From: Plantago ovata
Taxonomy: Eukaryota > Streptophyta > Magnoliopsida > Lamiales > Plantaginaceae
Direction: 5' to 3'
Assembly: GCA_028274465.1 (NCBI GenBank)
Contig: CM051458.1
Location: 79,318,085-79,382,084 of the forward strand
Length of the DNA: 64,000 nucleotides
Below the pieces are notes generated by a model. The model worked only from the letters and a program-made list of their open reading frames with translations. It made no database searches and had not been told where the DNA came from. Positions within the stretch are counted from its first letter, which is position 1; every line of letters begins with the position of its first letter. A program made the position numbers and the translations under genes. Positions 22,135 through 35,402 of this stretch are shown here, piece by piece.

Positions 22135-22747
22135 TGTTAGTAAAATATGAGGGTTGTGATAATCTTGAAAAACTTCAGTGGATCGTGTAGTCACTTTCCA
22201 AACAAGATAATTCGACCCTAACTTGTTGCCTGGGTTTCACGAATTCCTTGCCGGGATAATCCAAGAAGGCAATCTAGTTCAGGCAATATGAATTTCGAAC
22301 AGAAAGTAGAGAGGATGTAAGAGTTTTCGTTGTATCTGTTCAGGAGACTGATTACTTCAATATATAGAAGTACAAAACGAAGAAGGAAGGGGCGCATCTG
22401 TTCGGAACAAACCTGTTTGTTCACGAAGGGGTGCATATATCCAAAAAGCGGGACCCCAGCCAGGGGCTATGCCCCTTGGACCCCAGCCAGGGGCTCTGCC
22501 CCTTGCAACCCCGTACAGGGGCTCCGCCCCTTGCAACCCCGCGAGGGGCTCTGCCCCTCGACCCCGCAAGGGGGCGCAGCCCACTTGACCCCTGCTTCGT
22601 ATTCGTTGCCGATAACTCGTTAACTCAACAAGCGTGCACTCCGCACTACCCGAACTTGTTCCGAGCCTCAACGAGAGATCGCATCAGTCTCTAGCAAATC
22701 ACATCAGTCTCTACTAAAATGAATTGATGACACTAAAATCACCAACA
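22135..22747 (-). repeat. Copia-3 3' LTR with GC-rich palindromic array
   Basis: Partner of 27341-27987. A GC-rich array at about 22450-22590 consists of units built on AGGGGCTCTGCCCCT separated by TTGCAACCCCG or TGGACCCCAGCC. On the minus strand a polypurine tract (12 G preceded by AAAAT) adjoins it at 22748-22765. Confidence 0.9.
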
Positions 22748-23305
22748 TATCCCCCCCCCCCATTTTAGTGTAATCCTTGATTTACTGAGTATATATAAAC
22801 ATATAAACAAGTGTAAAACACAAACATTACGATCAAACAAGTGCATAAATGAAAATGACTTACGATTGAATTTTCATCTTAGTACAATACACATTCCAAA
22901 TACTCGAGAATCGGGGTGTCGTAACGATTGAACCCTTCAACCCATTTGAATACCTGAAGATATCATACACACAAGTTTCTACAACATCTACAATCCATAC
23001 TTGACACTATACAAGCCATGTGTCCTTATCCATTAATAAGCATATAGAAAGCCAAGTCCAAGCTTCTTGAAGCGGCGAAACTTCATGCTTACATAGGTGG
23101 TCATTTTAGTCTTGCACCTACATTCGCAATTTGTCAAAAGAACCATTAAGAAGATATACTTCAACCTAACATCACTTGCAGGTCTGAGTACATACCTTGG
23201 GAAGATAAACACATGTGCTCCAATCTCTAACTACGGTCTTTCCACATTGACTTCTGCCTCTAACGTTGTATTAGAGGGGAATTGGGTATACCACAACTAA
23301 TAGAT

Positions 23306-24760
23306 TTAGATGGACTTTAATCCCATCGCAATCACCGAATTACTCACTAAGTCCCTAGGCAACCCCTTCGTCAAGTGGTCAGCCAAGTTTTGTTGCGACC
23401 GAACAAACTCAATGGGTATCACCCCATTCATGATTAACTCCCTAATCATACTATGTCTAACACCCAAGTGTCTAGACTTGCCATTGTAAATTTGACTATA
23501 AGCTCTAGCCAAGGTGGCAGCACTATCACAACGGATAGAAATAGGTGATATCGGTTTAGGCCATAAAGGAATCTCATACACTAAGTTCCTTAGCCATTCT
23601 GCTTCTTTACCAGCGACGGCTAAGGCTACAAATTCAGATTCCATTGTGGAGTCAGTTATACATGTTTGCTTCTTGGAAGCCCATGAAATGGCACCTCCAC
23701 CAAGCAAAAACACCCATCCACTTGTAGAGGATTTTTCATCATTATTTATCCAACTAGCATCCGTATAACCTTCTAACACCGAAGGAAATCCCACATATGA
23801 CAAACCAAGATTCATAGTACCTTTCAAGTACTTGAATACCCTTGTTATTGCATTCCAATGGTGTCTACTAGGATTGCTAGTAAATTTGCTCAATTTACCA
23901 ACCGCATAAGCAATATCCGGTCTAGTGCTAGTCATAGCATACATCAAACAACCTATTGCTCTTGAGTATTCGAGCTGATTCACAGGTTTACCTGTATGTG
24001 GCATGAGCTTTTCTTCAGGATTGAAGGGAGTACTTACCGGAGAACAATCTTCAAGATTGAACTTCTTGAGTATCTTCTCAATGTAATGAGATCGTGTGAT
24101 AACAATTCCTTTATTCTCCCGTTTAATCTTGATACCAAGAATAACGTCTGCTTCTCCCATATCCTTCATGGAGAACTTTGATGACAGAAATTTCTTTGTT
24201 CTATCAACCTGATTTTGGTCAGTACCAAATATCAACATGTCATCCACATATAGACAAATGATTACACCTTTTCCACATGCATCAAATTTGCTATATACAC
24301 ACTTGTCTGCTTGGTTCAGAATGAAACCATTAGACAAAACAACCTCATCGAATTTTTGATGCCACTGTTTTGGTGCTTGTTTCAGCCCATACAATGACTT
24401 AATTAGCTTACACACTTTATTCTCTTTACCAGGCATTACAAATCCTTCTGGTTGCTTCATGTACACTTCTTCTTCCAAATCACCATTAAGAAATGTTGTT
24501 TTGACATCCATTTGATGGATTACTAGGTTGTGAATAGCCGCCAAGGCTATTAGCAATCTAATAGTAGTGATACGAGCAACAGGAGCATAGGTATCAAAGT
24601 AATCGATCCCTTCCCTTTGTCTAAAACCTTGGACAATCAATCGAGCCTTAAATTTGTCAACTGTACCATCGACTTTCATCTTCCTTTTGAAGATCCATTT
24701 GCAGCCTAGTGGTTTACAACCTGGTGGTAAATCAGACAAGATCCAAGTATTATTTTCCAT
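23306..24760 (-). mobile_element. Copia-3 part: reverse transcriptase and RNase H
   Basis: A long open block of 484 residues. Reverse transcriptase motifs include [41 protein letters not shown] and the active site [11 protein letters not shown]. RNase H follows, with [35 protein letters not shown] and [11 protein letters not shown]. Length and order are normal for Copia pol. Confidence 0.93.
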
Positions 24761-24786
24761 GATAGAACTAATCTCATCATCAATCG

Positions 24787-26040
24787 CTATTCTTTCCAGA
24801 AGGCTGAATCTCGAGATTTAATAGCTTCATCATATGTCCTTGGATCCTCCTCAATACTGTAACAGTACGAGTATTGGGATTCGATCTGATCCTTTGATCC
24901 TTCAATTAAGTAGAGTTGAAAATCAGAACTATAAGATTTAGGTTTCCTAGCTCTTTTGCTTCTACGAGGTTCAGGAGTCTCACTTGGTACATCATTCGAA
25001 TGATCATCTTTTAGAGCATCATCCGAATTTGGTATAGCATATTTTGGTCTAGGTATTGAAGAGAAACGATTCTCATCAAAGATAGCATCTCTTGATTCTA
25101 TAATTGTGTTAATAGAAACAGAACTATTAGGTTCTATGACATAAAACCTATAAGCCTTGGAATGCTCAGCATATCCAACAAAGATGCAATCAATATCTTT
25201 TTCGCCCAAAGTTTTTCTCTTAGGGTCCAGGAGTCTAACCACGACCCTACAACCCCAAACTCGCAAAAATGTCAAGTTAGGTCATTTCTTATACCAAAGT
25301 TCATATGGGGTAGTCTTGTTCCTTTTGTTAGGAACCCTATTTAACAAATAGCAAGCTGTTAACATAGCTTCTCCCCAAAATCCCTCACTTAAACCAGAAT
25401 AAGACAACATGGCATTCACCATTTCCTTAAGAGCTCTATTTTTCCTTTCTGCCACATCATTCTGTTGTGGCGTATAAGGAGTCGTAGTTTCATGAATGAT
25501 TCCTACGGATTGGAAAAATACAGGATCATAATATTCACCACCTCTATCTGTGCGTAAGGTCTTAATCAAGCCATTTTGTTGCAATTCAACCTCAATTTTA
25601 TAAATTCTGAATTTATCTAAGGCTTCATCCTTTGAATGCAACATATAAACATAACAGAACCTAGATGCATCATCTATGAAGGTAACAACATACTTCTTGT
25701 TCCCTAATGATGGAGTAGCATGCAAATCACAAAGATCACTATGAATTAATTCAAGTATGACAGATTTTCTCATTATACTCTTAAAAGGTTTTCTAGTGAT
25801 CTTAGTTAACATGCAAGTATTACACTTTCCTACATTTCCATCAAAATTAGGAATCAAATCATCTTTAGACATTTCAAGCATCCTTTTATAATGCACATGT
25901 CCTAGACGAGCATGCCATAGAGATGAATCAATCAAATTCGAAGAAGACATAAATACAGAACTAGAATCATGCGAAACTACATTAAGATTCATCATAAACA
26001 TTCCATTATTATAATAACGGATCCAATATACACACCACAC
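24787..26040 (-). mobile_element. Copia-3 part: integrase
   Basis: GAG-pre-integrase (LWHARLGHVHYKRMLEMS), the zinc motif (CNTCMLTKITRKPF), and the core with HSDLCDLH, TFIDDASRFCYVYML, RTDRGGEY and PYTPQQNDVAERKNR. It is followed by the linker with a basic RRSKRARKPKSY stretch that leads to reverse transcriptase. Confidence 0.9.
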
Positions 26041-27317
26041 TTTGACAAGGTATACTTGTCGGATTCATAAACTTGCTTGTAACCAAGCTTATTTAATACA
26101 GGGCCTGAAATCAGGTTCTTACGTAACTTAGGAACATACAGAACATTACACAAAGTGGTTGTCTTTCCTGTACTAAATTCTAACACCACGTCTCCTTTGC
26201 CTTCCACGGGAGCGAAGTGATCATCTCCCATATAGAGGACAGAACCGTCATCCACTGGTACAAGTGTCTTGAACCAGCAACGATCCTTGCATACGTGAGT
26301 TGTGGCGCCAGAATCTATCCACCACGCGATAGCATCATCCTGCACATAATATGCTTCAGAAATTAGTGAAACTGAATATTCAATCAAACCATTCAAATCA
26401 CTTTTTAGATTCTGACCTTGGTTTCGGGATTGGTCCGTAGACCCCTTTCCCGAACCACTTGCGTTCGCATTGTCTTGCTTCTTGATAGATCGACAATCCT
26501 TCTTGAAGTGACCAGGTTTACCACATTTCCAACACTCTAGTTTCGGTTTCTTGTTAGAACCGGAACTACCTTTGTTGTCGTTGTCCCTAGCACGCTTCTT
26601 TCCTTTGTTCTTGTTCTTATTGTTGTTCTTATTACCCTCTTCGATCATGTTGACCGAGGGTCCAGCAACCTCTTTTCCTTTGCCCTTTTCTTTCGAAGCC
26701 CTCAGAGATTCTTCTATGCGAAGATGGCTTCCAAGTTGAACCAGAGATAGTTCCTCTTTCCCATGTTTCAGAGTATGTTTAAACTCTTTCCATGAAGGAG
26801 GCAACTTATCAATGATATTTGAGACAGAGATGGATTCATCCATCTTCAGATCATGTTGTGTGAATTGTCCGAGAATCCGGAGAATTTCATTGAACTGTTC
26901 CATGACAGACCGCGAATCAACCATCTTGTAGTTGTTGAAATCGCTCACTAGGAACTTCCTGCTCGAAGCATCCTCTGCCATATATTTGGCTTCAAGAGAA
27001 TCCCACAGTTCTTTCGCAGACTCTACAGTTTGGTAAATATCGAACAAAGAATCAGACATACCGTTTAGGATGTGTCCTCTGCAGATATAGTCATCGTTTT
27101 CCCACTTGGACCTGCGCCTGAGTGCATCAATTGGTCCATCATCTTCCACTTCCGGCATTGGTGTAGACAGAACGTACCCCACCTTTAAGGCCGTAAGAAT
27201 GAAGTGCATCTTCTTTTGCCAGCGTCTGAAGTCATGGCCTTGGAACTTCTCCAGTTTCCCGAAGTTGTTCGTCATCTCCCTAACAGAGCTTCCGCTTGCT
27301 CTAGCCATGATTATCAA
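25992..27317 (-). mobile_element. Copia-3 part: gag and protease
   Basis: 441-residue block: a gag of the UBN2 type (FRRWQKKMHFILTALKV, ELWDSLEAKY), a Lys-rich linker, a CCHC zinc knuckle (CWKCGKPGHFKKDC), then the aspartic protease site WWIDSGATTHVC. It starts just inside the 5' LTR. Confidence 0.92.
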
Positions 27318-27340
27318 CGAAATAAATTATCTTGTTTGTT

Positions 27341-27987
27341 TGTTAGTAAAATATGAGGGTTGTGATAATCTTGGAAAACTTCAATGGATCGTGTAGTCAC
27401 TTTCCAAACAAGATAATTCGACCCTAACTTGTTGCCTGGGTTTCACGAATTCCTTGCCGGGATAATCCAAGAAGGCAATCTAATTCAGGCAATATGAATT
27501 TCGATCAGAAAGTAGAGAGGATGTAAGATTTTTCGTTGTATCTGTTCAGGAGACTGATTCCTTCAATATATAGAAGTACAAAATGAAGAATGAAGGGGCG
27601 CATCTGTTCAGAACAAACCTGTTTGTTCATGAAGGGGTGCATATATCCGGAAAAACATGTTTGTTCACGAAGGGGTGCATATATCCAAAAAGCGGGACCC
27701 CAGCCAGGGGCTATGCCCCTTGGACCCCAGCCAGGGGCTCTGCCCCTTGCAACCCCGTACAGGGGCTCCGCCCCTTGCAACCCCGCGAGGGGATCTGCCC
27801 CTCGACCCCGCAAGGGGGCGCAACCCCCTTGACCCCTGCTTCGTATTCGTGGCCGATAACTCGTTAGCTCAACAAGCGTGCACTCCGTACTACCCGAACT
27901 TGTTCCGAGCCTCAACGAGAGATCGCATCAGTCTCTAGCAAATCACATTACTACTAAAATGAATTGATGACACTAAAATCACCAACA
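27341..27987 (-). repeat. Copia-3 5' LTR with GC-rich palindromic array
   Basis: Partner of 22135-22747. It keeps the same GC-rich array at about 27690-27836. Confidence 0.9.
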
Positions 27988-28023
27988 TCTTGAACCCAAT
28001 CAGCTCTGATTGTGTTCAGTTTA

Positions 28024-28799
28024 ATGGCTAGTGTAGATGAAATTCCTCACACAGATGATAACAGTCGCCCTGAAGATGATCTCAACCTAAACCGCCGTGA
28101 TGATCGTGCGCCACCACCGTGATTTGAAGCTGATGATCCACACTCGTTGTATTTTCTCCACCCTTCTGATCAACCAGGTGTCGTTATTACTCTGCAACCG
28201 TTGACGTCTGCCAATTATCCGTCATGGAGTAAAAGCATCACTATGGCTCTCTCGGTGAAGAACAAATTGGGGTTCATTGACGGTACTCTTTCTGCTCCTA
28301 ATTCTGTAGAGAATCCAAGATTGTAGGCTGCTTGGGTTCGTGCAAAGTATCATGTCAATTACTGTTGCTAGAGATCTCTAGTTAGAATTGCAAACTCGTT
28401 TTACTCGTAGTGATGGACCAAGAGTCTTTAATCTAGAACGCTCTTTTGTTACAATGGTTCAAGGAAATCAGTCTATTTCTACTTACTATGGCAAGTTTAA
28501 GAGCCTGTGGGACGAGTATAGTAGTCTGCGTACAATTCCTAGTTGTACTTGTGGCGGTCTTGTTCCAATGCAGCAGTTACAAAAGAGGGATTGTGTGGTG
28601 AAGTTTCTTATTGGTTTACATGAGTCCTATGCATCAATGAGGAGTCAGTTGCTAATGCAGCGCCCAATTCCTGACTTGGCTGAGGCATATTCTGTGGTTT
28701 TACAAGAAGAAAGTCAAAGAGGATTACAAAATTTGAATGATGGTTCAAGCCAAGATGGAATGGCTATGGCAGTACAACAACAAGATTCTACTGCGTGTC
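28024..28799 (+). mobile_element. Copia-2 part: gag, first portion
   Basis: Starts at an ATG after TTTA. It encodes a Copia-type gag N-terminus with the motif VVITLQPLTSANYPSWSKS, typical of plant Copia gag (retrotran_gag_3), and further on ISTYYGKFKSLWDEY and KFLIGLHESYASMRSQLL. Gypsy-1 is inserted at its right end. Confidence 0.85.
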
Positions 28800-30041
28800 T
28801 GATGAATGTGTATTTTACACTTTCATTCGAGTCTTTTTCACCTATTTTAGCTATCCTCTATGTTAATTTAGCTATATTTTAGTGCATTTTATTAGAATAG
28901 TGTCATGTTTCCCTTTAGTCTTTATTTTACAGGTTTTGGTTGAAAAACGAGGATTTACGGGCAATTATATTGAAGTAGACAAGGAATTGGTGTTCCAAAA
29001 GTCTACTTGGAGTATCTGTAAGATTCCGGATAGGATTTGAAGTCTAGGGGTCGAATCTGGAGGTTAGAAGGCCACTAGAAGTCAGAAACCGAGTCCGAAA
29101 AGGGGAAGAACTCCAAAAACGCGTTTTAGGCCGAAAAAACCTCCCGGGCGAATCGCCCGGGACGTGGGGTGAATCGCCCCACACCAGGCGAATCGCCCGG
29201 TGTGTGGGGCCCTTCGCCCCACACAATTCGTAGCCTATATATAGTTGCTCAGTTTTTCTCCGATTTTCATACTTTTCCAGACTTTTCTCTCACCTTTCTC
29301 TGTAGTTTTAGGTAGGAACTTCCCTGAGCCTGTTCCGGGGGTTCATAGCTTAGGAGATACTTTTTCATAGCAGTTTGGAGCTTGAAAGATCGCGATTCTT
29401 CGGAGATTGACAACCTTCGGTAACATTGTATCTTACAGTTTTTCTACTTATTTTTATATATCTTTCAACATGTTTTCTTCTATGATTTCTGTTGATTGCA
29501 CGACAACTATGAGTAGCTAAACTTCTCGTTGGTGATAGTATGTGAATTCTTAGCGAAGGGTTAATAATTATGCTAATGTCTATATCGCGCATTATACTCT
29601 GAGTTATTGCTTTATTTCTTTGATCTATCTAAATCTCTATCTTCGTATTGTTGATTAATTATTGCACACAATTGGACAATTCATTGGTCTTTGACCTATC
29701 TAAATCTATATCTTCGTAGTGCTTGATAATTACAACTGGACAATTCATTGATCAAAGATCTCCATGCAAAACCGATGAATTTATGCATGATTATTAACCC
29801 GTTATGCTTTGAAGGACCATACTATCACCAATCTCCATTATCTGTTAAGAAAAACCTTTGCTAAATCGTCTGTTGTTTTATATTCTAAATTAGATTAGAT
29901 AAAGCTAGTTATAGTCCTTAGAGATCGACACTCGAGGTTATTCTACTGCTACACTACGGTTTTCGTTGTAGTTGTGAATTGTCTTTGGCTAAATAACAAA
30001 TTTATTTGATTAATCGAGTCTGATAAATTCGTGCATCATCA
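28800..30041 (+). repeat. Gypsy-1 5' LTR with palindrome cluster
   Basis: TGATGAATG...CATCATCA, 1242 bp. At 29141-29230 are four adjoining palindromes built on GGCGAATCGCC, with changing flanks such as CCGGGCGAATCGCCCGG and GTGGGGTGAATCGCCCCAC. Confidence 0.92.
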
Positions 30042-30065
30042 AATTGGCGCCGTTGCCGGGGACTA
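30042..30065 (+). other. Gypsy-1 primer binding site
   Basis: AATTGGCGCCGTTGCCGGGG directly after the LTR. This sequence is characteristic of Athila/Tat-type plant Gypsy elements; the pairing tRNA is probably tRNA-Asp, from general knowledge. Confidence 0.75.
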
Positions 30066-30186
30066 TACTCTTTTTTTCTGTTTAATTTGTTTATATTTTC
30101 AGCATTCAATTCCTAGTTCTAGTAGTTTTAGTTTTCCTTTTTAATCTCTATCTGATACTCCTTTCTTAATTTGTTACAGATAGTGT

Positions 30187-31458
30187 ATGCCACATACACG
30201 ATCTAGAGGAACACCGCTTGCTGATTCAATTGCTGAGATCGACAGAGTCTACCACCAAAGAAGGCGACTACTTCAAAGGCGTGAACTCGAGGAAATAGAG
30301 GATACCGATTTCTCTGAATCTCTACACAGTCTTTTCAAGGAAATCGACGGAATGGCAGAAGCTAGACCACTGAAAGCATGGGTTCAACCCTCCAAGGATC
30401 GCATGAGGGGACCGGCGATTGTTCTTTCGTCTGCAACTCGAGATCTAGAAATCAAGAACCACGCATTCCAACAACTTCCGAGGTTCTATGGCTTAGCAAG
30501 GGAAGATGTGATGGGGTACTTGCACGATATCGATAATTTCGTCAACCAACTCCCACGACCCGGAGCTGAAATAACAACGGATGAGTTGAGGATGAAGGTT
30601 TTTGCTATGGGGCTTTGCGACAGAGCCAAGTCATGGTTGAGTTCTCCACCAGCAGGCTCGCTGGACACTTGGGAGAAGGTTTTTTCAGCTTTCATGGAAA
30701 AATACTTCCCTCACACCTTGACTACCGCGCTAAAGGCGCAAATCACTGGATTCAAACAGGATTATGATGAGACCATCTACACCGCGTTTGAGAGGTTCCA
30801 AGATCTCACGAACAAGTGCCCTCACCATGGTTTTGAGCTTTCTGACCTAGTCCAACACTTCTACAATGGACTAACCTTCGAGAACCAACAAGTGGTGGAT
30901 TTCCAATGCCGAGGCAATAGTTGGGAGGAAACCGCAGAAGCCGTCTGGGCAGTTTTCGAAAGGCTTGCTAAAGGTTCGCAGTTCAAGGACCCAAGAGCAA
31001 TGGTTAGGAGACGTGGACCTGAAGCTCCACCGACTCAAGAAGCCCCTATGTATAGGGGGAATGGGGATCAATTCGAGTGCTTTACCAACGTATTGAAACA
31101 AGTCCTCAAGAGCGCCACTGGAACAACTGTTTCGAACGAAGTTTGCCGAATATGCAAGAACTATGGGCATGGGGCTCATATGTGTAGATCGGAGCTTGCG
31201 TATGATAATGGCAACTGGGCTCAAGGAGGCGAAGAGGAAGCCTTTGCTACGGAGTTTGGTACTCAAGAGGCTAGCTACAAGATGGTAGGAATCCTCGAGG
31301 TGGATTTTGGAGAAGAGGGTTCCGAAACAATCAAGGATATGCACCGGCTAGCCAAACTTATGGCCCTAACCAAGACCGTAGTAGGCTTAACTATGGTAAT
31401 GACCACTGCGAAAACCCTGCTCCAAAAGAGCAACCGAAGTCGAAGTCGGCTCAACTGA
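30187..31458 (+). mobile_element. Gypsy-1 part: gag
   Basis: An open block of 423 residues with the plant Gypsy gag core: FYGLAREDVMGYLHDIDNFV, LRMKVFAMGLCDRAKSWLSS, LDTWEKVFSAFMEKYFP and CPHHGFELSDLVQHFYNGL. It is very similar in order and wording to the Gypsy-2 gag. A C-x2-C-x4-H-x4-C knuckle (CRICKNYGHGAHMC) follows. Confidence 0.92.
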
Positions 31459-32160
31459 TGGAGAACTTGCAAAAGATGGTTGATCACACCCAAAGTTTTC
31501 TCAAACGTTATGAAGAAGATTCTGAGAAGACTAGGGCAAGACTTGATAGGTTGGAAGAGAGCACTAGGCTTGCCCAACAAAAGATGCAAGAGTTGATCGA
31601 CCGAGGAGCAAGTAGGGAGCAAGGCAAACTGCCTAGCAACACTGAGAAGTCGATGTCCATTACCTTGGCGGGTGATCTACCTGTTGAAATCACCATCAAG
31701 AGGGTTGGTAAGTGCGAGTGTTGCAAGAAGGAAGAACTTCCACATGCTAAGGAAGAGGAGAAGGACCTTAGTTCTGACGAGAGTGAAGAGGAGCAAGAGG
31801 ATCCCGAGCCACTCCCTCAAAGTTTCGATGTTAAAGTCGGGATTGGTGAGCTTGAAGATGTCCGTGCCACACTAGACACGGGATCCTACTCTAATGTTCT
31901 CCCTATGAATGTGTTCGAGAAGAGTAGCCTTGGAAAACTATCTGAGCATAAGGCTATTGTGCAACTGGCGGATGGATATCCTTTGTGAGACCCGAAGGCG
32001 TTGTGAAGAATGTATTGGTCAAGATTGGTGAAGCTTCTGTATACACCAATTTTGTAGTTATGCCGGCGTCTACACCTGGGGACGGGGGATGTCGTTCTCT
32101 TGGGGCGAACGTTCTTGACTAAGCTACGCTCCGTGATAGACATCTACCGAAGGACTTGCA
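31458..32160 (+). mobile_element. Gypsy-1 part: protease region
   Basis: A coiled-coil-like stretch (ARLDRLEESTRLAQQKMQEL) and an acidic linker precede a retroviral-type aspartic protease with the site ATLDTGSYSNVLPMNVF. Gypsy homology stops at about 32160 and resumes at 58895. Confidence 0.85.
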
Positions 32161-32177
32161 CTACATGAAGTTTCACT

Positions 32178-33127
<950 letters not shown>

Positions 33128-33147
33128 AGATTCACTTCCATTTTGCA

Positions 33148-33687
33148 GTGTGCACGAGCTCTAATATTACTTTTACATACTGCTCCATTTATGCCTCAGG
33201 ATGCTATTCGGTTTGGGGAAAGATTTCTGTTTCAATATCAAGAAGTGCATGGGTGTTTCACCGTCCACGACCGCCAGAATCTGCTGAACGATGGGAGCTG
33301 CCACCAAGAGGTCAGTACAAAATTAATTATGAAGCAGCAATCTGTTCGTCTCAGCTGGGCGTAAGCGTGGGTATGGTGGTGAGAAATTATGGGAGCGATG
33401 TCCTTGAATGGTGATGCATTTTCTTTCCGCATATTGATAATCCGGAGATAGGGGAGGTGTTGGCTGCTCGAGCGGCTGTTATGCTAGGACGTCAGTTGGT
33501 ATTATCACACGTAATATTGGAAGGGGATTGATTCAATGTCTTCAGGCAGATCCAGTCAAGTGAAGTGACATTGGCTGCTTGCGGTAATATTAAGAGGCAT
33601 TGCAACAAGCTAGCTCACATGTTAGCTAAGAATGTGATAGAGGATAGTTACGGCTTCTCGACTTTACCATTCGAGGCCCCAGATTAA
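33148..33687 (+). pseudogene. RNase H-like (RVT_3) fragment
   Basis: Reads ERWELPPRGQYKINYEAA, then LGVSVGMVVRNYGSDVLEW, then GEVLAARAAVMLGRQLVLSHVILEGD and later NKLAHMLAKNVIEDSYGF, the pattern of the plant RNase H-like domain found at LINE ORF2 ends and in free-standing host proteins. Stops interrupt it at about 33413 and 33529. It directly follows the kinase fragment; the join is not a normal gene structure. Confidence 0.65.
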
Positions 33688-34125
33688 TTGAATTTGATGT
33701 TTGAGCAATATATGATTGGTTTCTACTAAAAACAAAAGCCTAGTCTATTGCTTTGTTAATGAAAGTGGTATAGCTGAATTCAATGTTTATTCTGTTATCT
33801 AGAGACCTAAGATTTTGTATCGTGTTGGAATTGTTAATGGAAAACATAGACCTTGCTTCTTTTAGTTTGGGAAGTTTATTGGTCATTTTTGCTGATTAGA
33901 GAGTTATCTTTTTTAGATTATGCGCAGATATACAAACTGAGTCCATCTTTGACTCTTTGTATGATTTTGCAGTGTCTCCAGTGAGTAGCGCAATCGATTT
34001 TGTGGTGATAAATTCTTCATGACAGGAATTCCAGGTCTAGGATATCAAAGAAACTCAAGTGATCCCAAAGCTACTACTGGTTTTGTTCTTGCTTGGCGCC
34101 ATGTCAGATTACTGGTCGACCTCAG
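33688..34125 (+). other. no gene recognised; possible exon at the right end
   Basis: Mostly AT-rich. Near 34100-34125 a short frame (MSDYWSTS) would read on across the Copia-4 insertion site at 42489 into VMKVKIEISVLRETIPASL, ending with TAA near 42570. This suggests the end of an interrupted host exon, family unknown. Confidence 0.3.
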
Positions 34126-35093
34126 TGAAAAAGAATATAAGGATCGATAATAACTTGTTAATAGGAACAATTCGCCAGTAAGCAGGAGTTATCGATGTGG
34201 TTGAACAACTCGTACGATAACACCTCAGTAATCCACAACTACTACCTGCAGATTAGTCAGACAAACACAAGTAATATATATATCAGAATATTAAGCACAG
34301 CGGAAAGTAAATAAGAACCTGTGTTTGTAAATTTTCAAGCAGCTTTGGATAGCTTGCTTGATGCCCAGTCAAGGCAGAAAAACCACTAAGAAGAATATGT
34401 TTGTACAACGTTGTATACTCCCTATTCTATCTTAGTTGAAACAATACTAGTCACCTCACGATGATATAGAACCAAATCTATCTATTCTATTCTCAATACT
34501 TTGTTAGAGAGATCTAGAATATAAACTAATATAAAGACTCAAAAACAAACAACTAAACTAGAAAGACTCTAAACGAATTCTTTGGTTGTAAATTTCTTGC
34601 TCTCGAGATGTATCTTCTTCATCGTTGATGTTGACATATATATAGTAGCGAAGTACTTGAGCGGATAGCAGAGTACTGAGCGACTATTTAGCAAAGTAGT
34701 AAGCGAATCCAATCAGGAAACGCGTTCCTACTATTTAGCTAAAAAGGACATCAACTTTGAATGACTTCAAACTCTGAATCTAGACTTGATTTCGTCCTCT
34801 TTTATCCAATAGAAATTGTATTCCTACTTGGATTCTCTCTCCTTTATCCAATAGAAATTGTTTTTCTTCCTTTCCTAGTCAGAAACAACTTCTTCCTATT
34901 GACACATTCTGAAAGCTAGTTTCCTGCACACAATAAATATCTACAGCTGTGGAACTAGTTAGTAGTAAAGTAAAGGTAAAACACAGTATAAATTCGTTAA
35001 ATGTATTGTTGACAAATATAGGAGTTAACCAGACAGGTTAACTCCAAGGATAACTCCTTGGTCAACTCCAGTGTAAAAACACATACACTTACA
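34126..35093 (-). repeat. Copia-4 3' LTR
   Basis: TGAAA...CTTACA, 968 bp. Near its right end, 35021-35045 forms a 10-bp stem with a 5-base loop (GGAGTTAACC and GGTTAACTCC). A second small hairpin (CCAAGG/CCTTGG) follows at 35044-35061. Confidence 0.92.
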
Positions 35094-35402
35094 ATCTCCC
35101 CCTGTTTTGACTTTTACTTGACACCATACATACCTGTCACACATTATTAGAGAAATCTAACACATAGAGCAGATAAACACATAAATACTAACTAAATCCT
35201 AAAGCCTTAAACACATGCAGAAACTACTTAGCATAGAACATACTGTCAATATTACATATAAATGTAAAAACTCGGAACAGTCTCCAAGAGCACAAATAGA
35301 GTTCAAAAGAAGGAATAAGAAAAAGAAAAAAGTTAGAAAAAAACAATCCAGAATCAGCATCTTTAGTCCAGAACTCTCATATTCTCATATCTCATCTCAT
35401 CT

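Larger units (their letters stand above)
22135..27987 (-). mobile_element. Copia-3, nearly whole Ty1/Copia retrotransposon (minus strand)
   Basis: LTRs 22135-22747 and 27341-27987 are almost identical apart from a short length difference. TCTTA on the left and TCTTG on the right are a near-perfect target duplication. Gag-protease, integrase and RT-RNase H follow in the normal order on the minus strand, in three long reading blocks. It looks close to whole with perhaps two or three breaks, and is young judging by the LTRs. Confidence 0.93.

Noticed and set aside
22330-27938. Several Pro/Gly/Ala-rich reading frames on both strands near 22357-22694 and 27505-27938
   Set aside because: They read through the GC-rich palindromic array of the Copia-3 LTRs; open frames on all strands are expected from such repeats and no protein family matches.
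29044-29226. Small minus-strand frame in the Gypsy-1 LTR (and its copy near 60755)
   Set aside because: It overlaps the palindrome cluster and recurs in both LTRs as a by-product of the repeat.
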